A program made the translations under genes and the position numbers. A stretch of 64,000 nt of DNA, from the NCBI GenBank assembly GCA_964534845.1, contig CAZHPV010000001.1, positions 1-64,000 of the forward strand, read 5' to 3'. Each line of letters starts with the position of its first letter. Position 1 is the first letter of the stretch. This DNA comes from CALCKU01 sp964534845. Lineage in GTDB: Bacteria; Pseudomonadota; Alphaproteobacteria; Caulobacterales; Maricaulaceae. Below the pieces are notes generated by a model. The model was not told the origin of the DNA. It did not search any database and worked only from the letters and a program-made list of their open reading frames with translations. This document shows positions 52,409 to 61,229 of this stretch, in pieces.

Positions 52409-54184
52409 ATGACCAATCCGCAAACTTCACATTCTAATAACCCAAATAGAGGTCTCAATACACCTATTGGCAAAGCTATGTTTAAAGCCAAGCGCGCGGT
52501 GGCCGGCACGGCAATTTTTAGCTTTTTTATCAATCTTCTTATGCTGACAGGCCCGCTATATATGTTGCAGGTTTATGACCGTGTTTTGATTTCGCGGTCC
52601 ATGTCGACCTTGCTGGCGCTCAGTATTCTTATGGCGGTTCTTTACGTTTTTATGGGCGTTTTAGAACTATGCCGGAGCCGCGTTCTAACGCGATTGGCCA
52701 CCGATTTTGAAAAAGATCTGGGAGAGAAAACCTATAAATCTTGGCTTAAAAGGGGTCTAAGTGTGAAACCGGGTGATGAGCATTCACCAATGAAGGATTT
52801 GTTCTCGTTAAAGCAGTTTTTGTCTGGAAACGGACCCAGCTCTTTTTTCGATCTTCCATGGATATTTGTTTATGTCGGCGTGATTTTCTTGCTGCATTGG
52901 ACTTTGGGCGTGATTGCTCTGTTGGGTACGGCTGCTTTAATCATCTTTGCGATTTATAATGAAATCGTCACCCGAGAGCCTTTGCAAGAGTCCATGCGCG
53001 TACGTCGCAAAGAAGTGAATTTAACCGAACAAACTCACCGCAATGCAGATGTTATTCAAGCCATGGGTATGGGGCGGCATATGCGCGAAAAATGGGCTAA
53101 GTTACATGATAAACGCGCCTTGGAAATGTTATCAAGTACGGACCGGGCCGGATCTACTACCGCGACGACAAAAGCGTTTCGGATGTTTTTGCAATCCGCA
53201 ATATTGGGTGCAGGCGGCGCTTTGGCGATTCAGCAAATAGTGACACCGGGGGCTATGATTGCCGGATCGATCATTTTGGGACGGGCTATGGCACCTGTTC
53301 AGGGAGCGATTTCGCAATGGCGCGGCTTTAATGCCGCCAAAGCAGCTTATAAAAGATTAAACGTGTTTTTAGAAGCCGGTGTTGACGAGGGCGAAACCAC
53401 GCGCTTGCCCGCCCCGCAGGGTTTTTTATCTGTAGAAAATATGGTTGCGGGCCCGCCGGGTGCCACACAAGCGACCCTGCTGGGGCTTAATTTTAAACTG
53501 CCCCCCGGGAGTGGTCTGGGCGTCATTGGCCCGAGTGCTTCGGGGAAATCCACATTAGCCCGGCTTCTCACTGGGATATGGATTGCGCAAAAGGGAACGG
53601 TCCGTCTTGACGGTGCGAGTTTTGATCAATGGGACCCGGATGAGTTAGGCCCTTATATCGGTTATCTGCCGCAAAAGGTGGAATTGCTTGACGGTACAAT
53701 CAGACAAAACATTGCCCGTTTTAATCCCGACGCCTCAGATGCTGATGTGGTTGCCGCCGCCCAGCTCGCAGGAGTGCATGAGCTGATATTACGCTTCAAA
53801 GAGGGTTATGATAGCCATATCGGGGAGGGCGGAATTGTACTCTCAGGCGGGCAAATCCAAAGACTAGCTTTGGCGCGCGCTGTATTTGGGCGTCCTGTTC
53901 TGGTCGTGCTTGACGAGCCCAATGCCAGTCTGGATGCCGAAGGCGATATTGCGCTAACCCGTGCAATATCAGCATTGCGCCAAGCCGGCACAAGTGTTGT
54001 TGTGATGGCGCACCGACCCAGCGCGATTGCGGCGGTCGATAAATTACTAGTGTTGCGTTCGGGCAAACAAGTCGCCTTTGGCCCCAAGGCCGAGGTTTTA
54101 GCCGCCCTTAATAGCGGTGTCGCAGCAAGGCGCCAGCAATCGGCGGCAAAAGCCCGTCAAACAACTCAAAGGGTGGCGTCATGA
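52409..54184 (+). CDS. Type I secretion ABC transporter, PrtD-like (591 aa)
   Basis: The inner-membrane ATPase of a type I secretion system (T1SS). Six predicted membrane spans cover about residues 30-310, then the ATPase has Walker A GPSASGKST (374-382), signature LSGGQIQRLALARAVFG and Walker B VVLDEPNASLD. It lacks an N-terminal peptidase C39 domain. PrtD/RsaD-type exporters move RTX-type or S-layer proteins. Its stop overlaps the HlyD-family gene by 4 nt (ATGA). The expected substrate and TolC partner are not in the window. Confidence 0.93.
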   Translation: MTNPQTSHSNNPNRGLNTPIGKAMFKAKRAVAGTAIFSFFINLLMLTGPLYMLQVYDRVLISRSMSTLLALSILMAVLYVFMGVLELCRSRVLTRLATDFEKDLGEKTYKSWLKRGLSVKPGDEHSPMKDLFSLKQFLSGNGPSSFFDLPWIFVYVGVIFLLHWTLGVIALLGTAALIIFAIYNEIVTREPLQESMRVRRKEVNLTEQTHRNADVIQAMGMGRHMREKWAKLHDKRALEMLSSTDRAGSTTATTKAFRMFLQSAILGAGGALAIQQIVTPGAMIAGSIILGRAMAPVQGAISQWRGFNAAKAAYKRLNVFLEAGVDEGETTRLPAPQGFLSVENMVAGPPGATQATLLGLNFKLPPGSGLGVIGPSASGKSTLARLLTGIWIAQKGTVRLDGASFDQWDPDELGPYIGYLPQKVELLDGTIRQNIARFNPDASDADVVAAAQLAGVHELILRFKEGYDSHIGEGGIVLSGGQIQRLALARAVFGRPVLVVLDEPNASLDAEGDIALTRAISALRQAGTSVVVMAHRPSAIAAVDKLLVLRSGKQVAFGPKAEVLAALNSGVAARRQQSAAKARQTTQRVAS

Positions 54185-55596
54185 AGCTCGGATCTTTAAA
54201 GGATAGATTACGCAAGAGGGACAGCTCACCAGAGCCGGTCAATCAAGAAATTTTAAACCATGCAGCCGTGCAAAATCGCTATGCGCAAAACCAGTCTGCG
54301 AAAAAAGCCCCCGTTTCGTCCTATAATGCCTATCTGAAAATGGGCATGGTCTCATTGGCTTTGCTGGTCGTGGGTATGGGCGGTTGGGCAAGCCTGTTTA
54401 AAATTAAAGGGGCTGTCATTGCACCGGGAACCGTTGTGGTCGAAAGCAAACCCAAAATCATTCAGCATATTGACGGGGGAATTGTTGGGTCTATTCCGGT
54501 AAAGGAAGGTCAGCACGTCAAGGCTGGTGACATATTAATGGCTTTGGACCCCACGCGGATTGACGCTAATCGCAGCATGGTACAGACGCGTTATTTTGAA
54601 GTTTTGGCGCGCGTGGCGCGCCTTGAGGCCGAGCGGGATAATCTGCCGCGTATTTATTGGCCCGAAGATATTCGCGACAATAAGAGCAATAAGGATATCG
54701 AGCTGGCCAAAACAGGACAGATGAAATTATTTGAAGCACGCCGCATTGCAGCTTCTGGCGAGGTCGAGCAATTACGCAAGCGTATCGCCCAGTTTGAAGA
54801 TCAGATAAGAGGGCTGGAATCGCTCATATATACGAATAATCAGCAATTAGACCTCATGGTTGGAGAGCTGGATGATTTGCGCATAGGGCTCGATAGAGGT
54901 GTCGTAACCCGTACACGCTATAAAAGCGCGCAACGCGCGCGGGCTGCGCTAGAGGGCGACAATGCAAGCCAATATGCCGAGATCGCCCGTATTCGGAATT
55001 CTATTAGTGAAATTGAAGTGCAGATTTTGCAATTGGGAAGCCAGCGCCGGGAAGCTATCTTAACCGAAATGCGCGAAGCGCGGACCATCCTTTCAGATCA
55101 GCGCGAGCAGCTTGTATCGGTATCAGATTTAAAACAGCGTATAGAACTTCGTGCGCCCAGTTCAGGTATTGTCCATAATATCGCCGTGACCACGATTGGC
55201 GGGGTTGTTGCGCCGGGTCAGGAGATCATGCAGATTATTCCAAGAGATGATCGTCTGATAATTGATAGTCAAGTCCAGCCGCAAGACATCGATCAGGTCT
55301 TTCCGGGACAAACCACCACAGTCCGGTTCTCGGCCTTTAATCAGCGTACAACGCCTGAAGTGAATGGCGAAGTCTTAAATATGTCTGCTGACCGTTTGAT
55401 CGACCCGATAACAGGCTTCCCGTATTTCTCTGTAAAGGTGAAGATACCGCTTGAGGAAATGCGCCGTTTGGGCGGAGTTACGCTTATACCGGGCATGCCC
55501 GCGGAAGCCTTTATGCAAACCCGTTCGCGCTCGGTTATGAGTTATCTTTTAAAACCTGTGAAAGACGCTATGCGTCATGCGGGCCGCGAAGAATAA
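54181..55596 (+). CDS. HlyD-family periplasmic adaptor of a T1SS (471 aa)
   Basis: The membrane-fusion partner of the upstream ATPase. One transmembrane span (about residues 48-70), a biotinyl-lipoyl half-domain (GGIVGSIPVKEGQHVKAGDILMALD, as QHVKAGDILMALD), a long coiled coil (about 130-310) and a beta-barrel domain with RAPSSGIVHNIAVTTIGGVV and QVFPGQTTTVRFSAF. The C-terminal motif GMPAEAFMQTRSRSVMSYLLKP is typical of PrtE. It would link the ATPase to an outer-membrane TolC-like channel. Confidence 0.93.
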   Translation: MKLGSLKDRLRKRDSSPEPVNQEILNHAAVQNRYAQNQSAKKAPVSSYNAYLKMGMVSLALLVVGMGGWASLFKIKGAVIAPGTVVVESKPKIIQHIDGGIVGSIPVKEGQHVKAGDILMALDPTRIDANRSMVQTRYFEVLARVARLEAERDNLPRIYWPEDIRDNKSNKDIELAKTGQMKLFEARRIAASGEVEQLRKRIAQFEDQIRGLESLIYTNNQQLDLMVGELDDLRIGLDRGVVTRTRYKSAQRARAALEGDNASQYAEIARIRNSISEIEVQILQLGSQRREAILTEMREARTILSDQREQLVSVSDLKQRIELRAPSSGIVHNIAVTTIGGVVAPGQEIMQIIPRDDRLIIDSQVQPQDIDQVFPGQTTTVRFSAFNQRTTPEVNGEVLNMSADRLIDPITGFPYFSVKVKIPLEEMRRLGGVTLIPGMPAEAFMQTRSRSVMSYLLKPVKDAMRHAGREE

Positions 55597-55731
55597 GCGT
55601 TTACATCGCATTTTAAAGGCGCTTGTACCTCATACGGGCGCGGCCTTAATGAGAAAATTTAACGCGCAAGACCTTGCCAGAAATTACGCAAAGCCTCATA
55701 GTTAGCAGCGTAATTAGCCATAGGAGGTTTC

Positions 55732-56559
55732 GTGACAGAACAAAGCGCTATGACAGTGGATGCGGGCTTTCACATTGCCGACCCGACGACAATTCCGAGA
55801 CTGGAAGGTAAGGTTTCTGAGGCAGAATGGGCGCTGCGCAAGGAATTGGCAGCAACCTATCGTCTCTGTGCGATGTATGGGTGGACTGATTTAGTGTTCA
55901 CGCATATTTCAGTGCGCCTGCCCGATGAAAACGGGGAGCACAGATTTCTGATAAATCCCTACGGTGTTATGTTTGATGAAATGACGGCTTCCTCTCTTGT
56001 CAAGATAGATACGGACGGAAACATTTGTCAGGACACAGCCTATTTTGTTAATCCGGCTGGCTTTACCATACATTCCGCCGTGCATAATGCGCGCAATGAT
56101 GCCAAATGTGTGATCCATGTTCACACACCTTACGGTATGGCGGTTTCCGCCCAGAAAAAGGGCCTGCGCCGATATACACAAATGGCCATGCAAGTTTATG
56201 ATGATCTGGCCTATCATGACTATGAAGGCATTGCGCTGGAGTTAGATGAACGCGAACGGATTGTCGCCGATCTGGGCGCGAAGAACCTGCTTATGTTGCG
56301 CAATCACGGTACGTTAACCTTGGGAGCAAGCTGCGGGACGGCGTTTTTGCGGATGTACTTTTTGGAGAATGCCTGCAAGGCGCAGATTTTCGCCCAATCT
56401 GTCGGGTCTGAAGAGGCTTTGCATGAAGAGCCTGAAGCTATGGGTCATAAGGTCTATCAACAAGGTGCGCCAGCCTTTGTTCCGGGTTTAGGGGATAATC
56501 TTGTCTGGCCGGGACTTATGCGCCGGCTTGCCAAACATAATCCCGGATATGATTATTAG
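55732..56559 (+). CDS. Class II aldolase/adducin-domain protein (275 aa)
   Basis: A zinc-dependent aldolase-fold protein. The metal-binding His residues are visible in CVIHVHTPYGMAVS (two) and LMLRNHGTLTLG (one); the acidic catalytic residue is in the SAQKKGLRR region nearby. The domain extends from about residue 35 to 245. The start is GTG at 55732 with AGGAGG upstream at ideal spacing. Family members cut fuculose- or ribulose-phosphate or act as decarboxylases; this group, often called class II aldolase/adducin, has an unknown substrate in most alphaproteobacteria. Confidence 0.88.
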   Translation: MTEQSAMTVDAGFHIADPTTIPRLEGKVSEAEWALRKELAATYRLCAMYGWTDLVFTHISVRLPDENGEHRFLINPYGVMFDEMTASSLVKIDTDGNICQDTAYFVNPAGFTIHSAVHNARNDAKCVIHVHTPYGMAVSAQKKGLRRYTQMAMQVYDDLAYHDYEGIALELDERERIVADLGAKNLLMLRNHGTLTLGASCGTAFLRMYFLENACKAQIFAQSVGSEEALHEEPEAMGHKVYQQGAPAFVPGLGDNLVWPGLMRRLAKHNPGYDY

Positions 56560-56579
56560 CTATTCGGATGCTTAAGCGC

Positions 56580-57482
56580 TTAGGGGGCGCTGTGGTCAAT
56601 TTTAAGGGCGGTTTGTAGAGCGATTAAGCCGTCTTGGCCTGTCACACATATGGGCGTGCCATTTCGAATGGCGGAAATATAGGCATCATCCGCCGCTCTT
56701 AACGGGTCTTGGGCGCGCATATCAGTGATAAAACCCTCATTAATGCCAAAGGGTGTTGTGTTCTCACAAATCTTGGTCAGAAAGTCCAATTGAATACGGC
56801 CTTGCGGATATTCAATACTAAGTTTGCGCTTGCTTTGGACAGCATCTCTATTGGCATCCAGCCGCGCTTTTCCAACGCCAAAATCCAGAAATGCCAGACT
56901 CATATCGGATTGATCGGTTACAAGGCTATGGCTGTAACTCTTTATAAGGTCGGGCGAGCTACCCATAAGCCAGATGGCCAAATCAATATCATGTATCATA
57001 AGATCTAGGGTTACGGAGATATCTGTGCCGCGCGGCGAAAAGGGTGAAAAGCGTTGGGTTTTAATCGATAAAGGCCGGACTTTGATTTTATCTATGCCGA
57101 TGGCTTTAAGAACAAAGCGTTCCTGATGACCTACTTGCAAGACCAGGTTCTTGGCTTCGGCAATTTGGATTAGATTTTCCGCCTCATTTGCGCAAGTCGC
57201 CAGTGGTTTTTCAATCAGGCAGTGCTTACCGGCTTTCAACGCTCTAAGTCCGTCATTGTAATGAGCGCTCGCTGGACTGGCAATAATGACGGCGTCGACC
57301 CGATCTAACAGCGTTTGCAATTCCAAAAAAAACTGACAATTATGGGCTTTTGCAAGCTTTGAACTTTTCTGGCTATTTGCGTCGTAAAATCCAACGAGTT
57401 TGGCATGTTCATTAAGCGCAATTTTCTGGGCATGATAATTCCCGAAGACGCCGGCGCCAATAATTCCGATTTTCACAATCAT
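56580..57482 (-). CDS. Gfo/Idh/MocA-family NAD(P) oxidoreductase (300 aa)
   Basis: A sugar or polyol dehydrogenase of the GFO/IDH/MocA family. The Rossmann motif is IGIIGAGVFGNYHAQKIA, and the catalytic region EKPLATCANEA contains the family's E-K-P. The C-terminal domain holds MIHDIDLAIWLMG, a key motif for substrate and NAD contact. I chose the ATG at 57482 so that the Rossmann motif is near the start; ATG 57509 is possible and neither has a strong ribosome site. It may modify UDP-sugars, but the substrate cannot be set. Confidence 0.88.
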   Translation of the reverse strand: MIVKIGIIGAGVFGNYHAQKIALNEHAKLVGFYDANSQKSSKLAKAHNCQFFLELQTLLDRVDAVIIASPASAHYNDGLRALKAGKHCLIEKPLATCANEAENLIQIAEAKNLVLQVGHQERFVLKAIGIDKIKVRPLSIKTQRFSPFSPRGTDISVTLDLMIHDIDLAIWLMGSSPDLIKSYSHSLVTDQSDMSLAFLDFGVGKARLDANRDAVQSKRKLSIEYPQGRIQLDFLTKICENTTPFGINEGFITDMRAQDPLRAADDAYISAIRNGTPICVTGQDGLIALQTALKIDHSAP

Positions 57483-57694
57483 GGCGGCATAAACCGATAT
57501 TCCTCGCATAAAGCAAGTCGGAAAAGTCGAAAATTATCGATTTTTTATATAAATCTAGACTGCGAAACGATTCAGCTTTCAACTTGGAATGAGATTTTCC
57601 TGTCGGTGCAGGCGCGCATATTCGTCTAAAACCTTAATAAAAAGCATAATTTAATCAGCAAGAAAGGCCCAAAAACGCAATAATACGGGGCTTG

Positions 57695-57709
57695 TTAATG
57701 GCCTATTAA
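57695..57709 (+). promoter_or_regulatory. CtrA-type box TTAA-N7-TTAA upstream of the HU-like gene
   Basis: TTAA (57695-57698), TGGCCTA, TTAA (57706-57709), followed by CC. An exact match to the CtrA consensus, ending 72 bp before the HU-like ATG. It shares the extended form TTAATG-N5-TTAACC with the box at 35604-35618. The rest of 57483-57781 shows no gene. Regulation is inferred. Confidence 0.6.
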
Positions 57710-57781
57710 CCTTATTGGCTAGGATATTGTTAAGAACTTCGTCATGAGGATCGGGGTTCGCATTAACAATGGGAGACCAAG

Positions 57782-58048
57782 ATGAACAAAAAAGAACTCG
57801 TATCTGCCTTGGCGACAAGCTGCGGTACTACACAGTCACAAGCCGGCGAATTTTTGAACGCCTTCTGTGAGACAGTAACAGGGGAGTTAAAGGAAGGTAA
57901 AGGCGTAGCCCTTCCGGGTTTCGGGCAATTTATTGCCAAATACCGTCCATCACGTGAAATGCGCAATCCATCAACAGGACAAAAAATGATGAGCCGGGCG
58001 AAGACTTCAGCTCAGTTCAAGCCTTCAGCCCTGCTAAAGGATCTGTAA
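57782..58048 (+). CDS. HU-family DNA-binding protein (88 aa)
   Basis: A histone-like nucleoid protein. The N-terminal MNKKELVSALATSCGTTQSQAGEFL helix pair is typical of HU, and the DNA-binding arm runs through VALPGFGQFIAKYRPSREMRNPSTGQKM, with the F-G-F-like GFGQF and the P-S-T-G tip near residue 64. The C-terminus (TSAQFKPSALLKDL) is the usual end. It would bend or compact DNA as a dimer. GGGAGACC precedes the ATG. Monocistronic, ended by a terminator hairpin. Confidence 0.93.
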   Translation: MNKKELVSALATSCGTTQSQAGEFLNAFCETVTGELKEGKGVALPGFGQFIAKYRPSREMRNPSTGQKMMSRAKTSAQFKPSALLKDL

Positions 58049-58078
58049 GCTTCACACGCTTTTACATTTAAGTAAAAT

Positions 58079-58117
58079 AATAGACCGCTATAAATCTTTA
58101 TAGCGGTCTATTTGTTT
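58079..58117. terminator. Bidirectional terminator, 16-bp perfect stem
   Basis: AATAGACCGCTATAAA (58079-58094) and TTTATAGCGGTCTATT (58097-58112) are exact inverted repeats with a 2-nt gap (effective 4-nt loop), flanked by AAAATAA on the left and TTTGTTT on the right. It separates the HU-like gene and convergent zapA, serving both. Confidence 0.85.
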
Positions 58118-58132
58118 AAAGACTTATGGATG

Positions 58133-58501
58133 CTAAGCTTTATAAGTCGATAGTTTTTCGGCTAGCGCCTCAATACGCAAGGCGGCCTCGATGAGACTAT
58201 CTGAGGCTTGGACTTCACTGCGCTGAGCTGCGACCAGTGCCGTCTCATTTTCCTTGCGAATTTTTTCGGACATTTTTTCAGCTTGTTCCTGAACACCCTC
58301 ATTTAATTCCTCTAACTCGTCTGTAAGGGTAATGCCGGCCATTACAAGCAGCCTGAGATCACCAATCTGGCCAAATTGATTGGCTAGCATATTGATACGA
58401 TCATCCAGCTTTTGGCCCAGCCGCATGAGACGGTCTTCTTCTCCGTCATCACATCCGAGTGCGTATTTTCGACCATTTATATTTATACTGACTTTTGCCA
58501 T
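58133..58501 (-). CDS. zapA: Cell-division protein ZapA (122 aa)
   Basis: ZapA binds and bundles FtsZ at the Z ring. The N-terminal strand-rich domain (VSININGRKYALGCDDGEEDRLMRL) is typical, followed by a long C-terminal coiled coil with LLVMAGITLTDELEELN and a heptad tail. In alphaproteobacteria it is coupled with a DUF4164 (ZapA-partner) gene, as here: the DUF4164 stop is 2 nt before the zapA ATG. 6S RNA, often downstream of zapA, is not seen. Confidence 0.92.
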   Translation of the reverse strand: MAKVSININGRKYALGCDDGEEDRLMRLGQKLDDRINMLANQFGQIGDLRLLVMAGITLTDELEELNEGVQEQAEKMSEKIRKENETALVAAQRSEVQASDSLIEAALRIEALAEKLSTYKA

Positions 58502-58503
58502 TG

Positions 58504-58806
58504 TTAAGAACCCTCATGTCCCAGAACATCCTTGACCTGCTGTATAACACGGTCAAGCTCGGACATTGTTTCATCGGCCAGATTTGAAAACTCCTTTTCC
58601 CGTTCGGTAAATGTGTCTTCGCGCGCTTTGGCCTCATCTAATTGTGTAGCTAAGGCTATCCGGTCAACCTTAAAGCTCTCAGCTTCATTTGCCGTGTCTC
58701 TTAGGTCTTTTACTTCCTTTAACAATGGCCCTAACGAATCTTCCAGTGACCTTAACGCCTCCTGAAGCCGATCTGCGGCCATCCGAATATTCCCGTTATC
58801 GCTCAT
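58504..58806 (-). CDS. DUF4164 coiled-coil protein, ZapA partner (100 aa)
   Basis: A small helical protein with continuous coiled coil (LQEALRSLEDSLGPLLKEVKDLRDTANEAE). It matches DUF4164, known next to zapA across alphaproteobacteria. Functionally comparable to a ZapB-like partner, but that equivalence is inference. It ends 2 nt before zapA and is encoded upstream of it on the same strand, so one transcript is likely. The region 58807-58917 provides the promoter, divergent from gap. Confidence 0.88.
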   Translation of the reverse strand: MSDNGNIRMAADRLQEALRSLEDSLGPLLKEVKDLRDTANEAESFKVDRIALATQLDEAKAREDTFTEREKEFSNLADETMSELDRVIQQVKDVLGHEGS

Positions 58807-58965
58807 TATGCCTCTAAATCCCTCGATTCCCGTGTCTTATGACAGAATGGCCCAAAAATCATCTCAGGCCAAGTGCAATCTTATTGACTGTTTATTGACA
58901 GTTTTGAGTCTATAGGTATGCAGACTGTGCACAAACCTAGAGTTATGTCCAACTGGAGTTTTTTC

Positions 58966-59979
58966 ATGCCCATAAAAATAGGAATTAACGGCTTTGGCCG
59001 TATAGGCCGCCTTGTTACGCGGGCTTTGGTGGAATATGACATTAAAGACATTGAGCTGGTGGCCATTAATAGCCCCGGCAAGATAGAGACCTCCGCACAT
59101 TTACTGCGTTATGACAGCGTGCATGGTAAATTTGCAGCCAATGTAGAAATTGGTGATGATTATATCGATTTTGGACGCGGCAAAGTGCGCATGACACATG
59201 AGCGCGATCCGGCGAAGCTTGGCTGGGGGGATCTGGATGTTGATGTCGTCATGGAATGTACGGGTGTATTTAGGACGCGTGAGAGCAATATGGGGCATTT
59301 CACCGCCGGGGCAAAATCTGTCTTAATCTCGGCACCTGCTGACGGGGTGGATAAAACGATTGTCTACGGGGTTAACCAAGCCGAGCTTAATCGCCATACT
59401 AAAATTGTTTCCTGTGCATCTTGTACGACAAATTGTCTGGCGCCTATCGCCAAAGTGCTCATGGAAACTGTAGGAATCAAGCGTGGATTTATGACGACGG
59501 TGCATTCCTATACTCAGGATCAGCGTATTTTGGATAATTCTCATAAGGACCTTTACCGCGCGCGAGCCGCAGCCCTTAATATGATACCGACCTCGACGGG
59601 CGCTGCCAAGGCTGTCGGTCTTGTTTTACCGTCTCTTGCCGGGCGTTTGTCAGGTTCGGCGGTGCGCGTACCAACGGCAAATGTTTCTATGGTTGATCTG
59701 GCCTTTCAACCCGAGAGGCTCACGGATATAGATGTTTTAAACGCAGCAATATTTAAAGCGTCTAAGGGCGAGCTAAACGGTGTTGTGCGCTACACAGATG
59801 AAGCCTTTGTATCGTCAGACCTTAATCATGATCCGAATTCTGCCATTTATGCCGCCCCGCTCGCAAAGGTGCTAGACGGAGATTTGATTAAAATCGTGGC
59901 ATGGTATGACAATGAATGGGGCTTTGCCAATCGCATGATTGATGTGGCGCGTTCAATGGGTGAAAATTTCAAGGGCTAA
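58966..59979 (+). CDS. gap: Glyceraldehyde-3-phosphate dehydrogenase, with D-to-S at the NAD site (337 aa)
   Basis: It oxidises glyceraldehyde-3-phosphate to 1,3-bisphosphoglycerate. The Rossmann motif INGFGRIGRLV is intact. The catalytic C153 lies in SCASCTTNC, and the partner His in TVHSYTQDQ. After the second strand the sequence is VAINSPGK, where most NAD-specific enzymes have Asp in NDL; here it is Ser36. That Asp contacts the adenine ribose and excludes NADP, so the enzyme may use NADP or both. GGAG before the ATG at 58966 decides the start; an ORF extension to 58918 is rejected. pgk follows after 6 nt. Confidence 0.95.
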   Translation: MPIKIGINGFGRIGRLVTRALVEYDIKDIELVAINSPGKIETSAHLLRYDSVHGKFAANVEIGDDYIDFGRGKVRMTHERDPAKLGWGDLDVDVVMECTGVFRTRESNMGHFTAGAKSVLISAPADGVDKTIVYGVNQAELNRHTKIVSCASCTTNCLAPIAKVLMETVGIKRGFMTTVHSYTQDQRILDNSHKDLYRARAAALNMIPTSTGAAKAVGLVLPSLAGRLSGSAVRVPTANVSMVDLAFQPERLTDIDVLNAAIFKASKGELNGVVRYTDEAFVSSDLNHDPNSAIYAAPLAKVLDGDLIKIVAWYDNEWGFANRMIDVARSMGENFKG

Positions 59980-59985
59980 TAGGCA

Positions 59986-61173
59986 ATGGATTTTAAAAGA
60001 TTAAAAGGCGTAAGGCTTAAGAATAAGCGGGTGCTTACGCGGGTTGATTTTAACGTTCCGCGTAATAAGGACGGGGATATTACGGATGATACACGATTGG
60101 ACGTGGCCATTCCGACGATAAAGCATTTGCAAAAAGCCGGCGCTATTACCATTTTGCTAACCCATTTTGGCCGACCTAAAGGCAAGGTGGATGCGCGCCT
60201 TTCAACCCGCTTCCTTGTGCCCGCGCTTGTTGAAAAATTAGGGAGTGAGGTGTTCTTCAGCGCGGAGATAAATCCCGGCGTCATTAGTGCGCTCCCTGCG
60301 GGGGCTGTAATTTTGCTCGAAAATACACGTTTTGATCCGCGTGAGGCTAAATGTGAGGACAGTCTCTCGGAAGCGTATGCGGCTTTAGGGGATATTTTCG
60401 TGGCCGATGCTTTTTCCGTTGCCCACCGCGCCCATGCGTCGTCCACGGGCATTGCCAAATATTTACCCGCTTATGCCGGCTTGGCGATGGAACGCGAACT
60501 GGACCATCTCTCGCAAGCCCTTGATAATCCGAAATCACCTGTCATGGGTGTTGTGGGCGGTGCGAAAGTCTCAACCAAGATTGACCTCTTGAATAATCTG
60601 GTCAAGAAACTCGACATGCTGGCGATTGGCGGGGGTATGGCCAATACATTTCTTGCCGCTCAAGGTCGTAATGTCGGGGCCTCGCTTTGCGAACATGAGC
60701 TAACCGATATGGCCAAAACCATTCTTGCCAGCGCTAAAAAGGCGGGCTGCGAAATTATACTGCCCGTTGATGTCGTATTGTCTAAAGACTTCAAAGCCGG
60801 TGCCAAGAACAGGACGGCAGGTCTGGATGATGTAAAGAAATCGGAAATGATCTTGGATGCCGGGCCGGAGACGGTTAATATGCTGGCCGATAAAATAGAT
60901 AAGGCCAAAACCTTGATATGGAACGGCCCGCTTGGGGCCTTTGAAATTCCGCCCTTTGATACGGCTACTGTCGCTGCAGCAAAATATGTTGCCAAACGCG
61001 CCAAAACCAAAGGTCTTATTGCTGTGGCCGGCGGCGGGGATACAGTGGCGGCCCTTAAACACGCACAGGCCAATGAGGATTTCACCTATATTTCTGCAGC
61101 CGGAGGGGCTTTTTTGGAATGGATGGAAGGAAAATCCCTACCTGGCGTAGAAATATTAACACAAAAAGCTTAA
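59986..61173 (+). CDS. pgk: Phosphoglycerate kinase (395 aa)
   Basis: It transfers the phosphate of 1,3-bisphosphoglycerate to ADP. The signature KRVLTRVDFNVPRNKDG is at the N-terminus, and the hinge has VVGGAKVSTKIDLL and the ATP loop WNGPLGAFEIPPFDTAT, with GGGDTVAALK in the C-terminal domain. Length is usual. It follows gap by 6 nt and precedes the aldolase by 56 nt, forming the lower glycolytic cluster. Confidence 0.96.
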   Translation: MDFKRLKGVRLKNKRVLTRVDFNVPRNKDGDITDDTRLDVAIPTIKHLQKAGAITILLTHFGRPKGKVDARLSTRFLVPALVEKLGSEVFFSAEINPGVISALPAGAVILLENTRFDPREAKCEDSLSEAYAALGDIFVADAFSVAHRAHASSTGIAKYLPAYAGLAMERELDHLSQALDNPKSPVMGVVGGAKVSTKIDLLNNLVKKLDMLAIGGGMANTFLAAQGRNVGASLCEHELTDMAKTILASAKKAGCEIILPVDVVLSKDFKAGAKNRTAGLDDVKKSEMILDAGPETVNMLADKIDKAKTLIWNGPLGAFEIPPFDTATVAAAKYVAKRAKTKGLIAVAGGGDTVAALKHAQANEDFTYISAAGGAFLEWMEGKSLPGVEILTQKA

Positions 61174-61229
61174 AAGACGCTGTGAGTGACTCGTTTTAGT
61201 CTTGTGGACTTATTTGCTAGGAGAGCGAC

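Noticed and set aside
58893..58920. TTGACT/TTGACA boxes with TATAGG as a promoter for gap.
   Set aside because: The spacings (10 and 21 bp) do not fit a sigma70 promoter, so no call was made.
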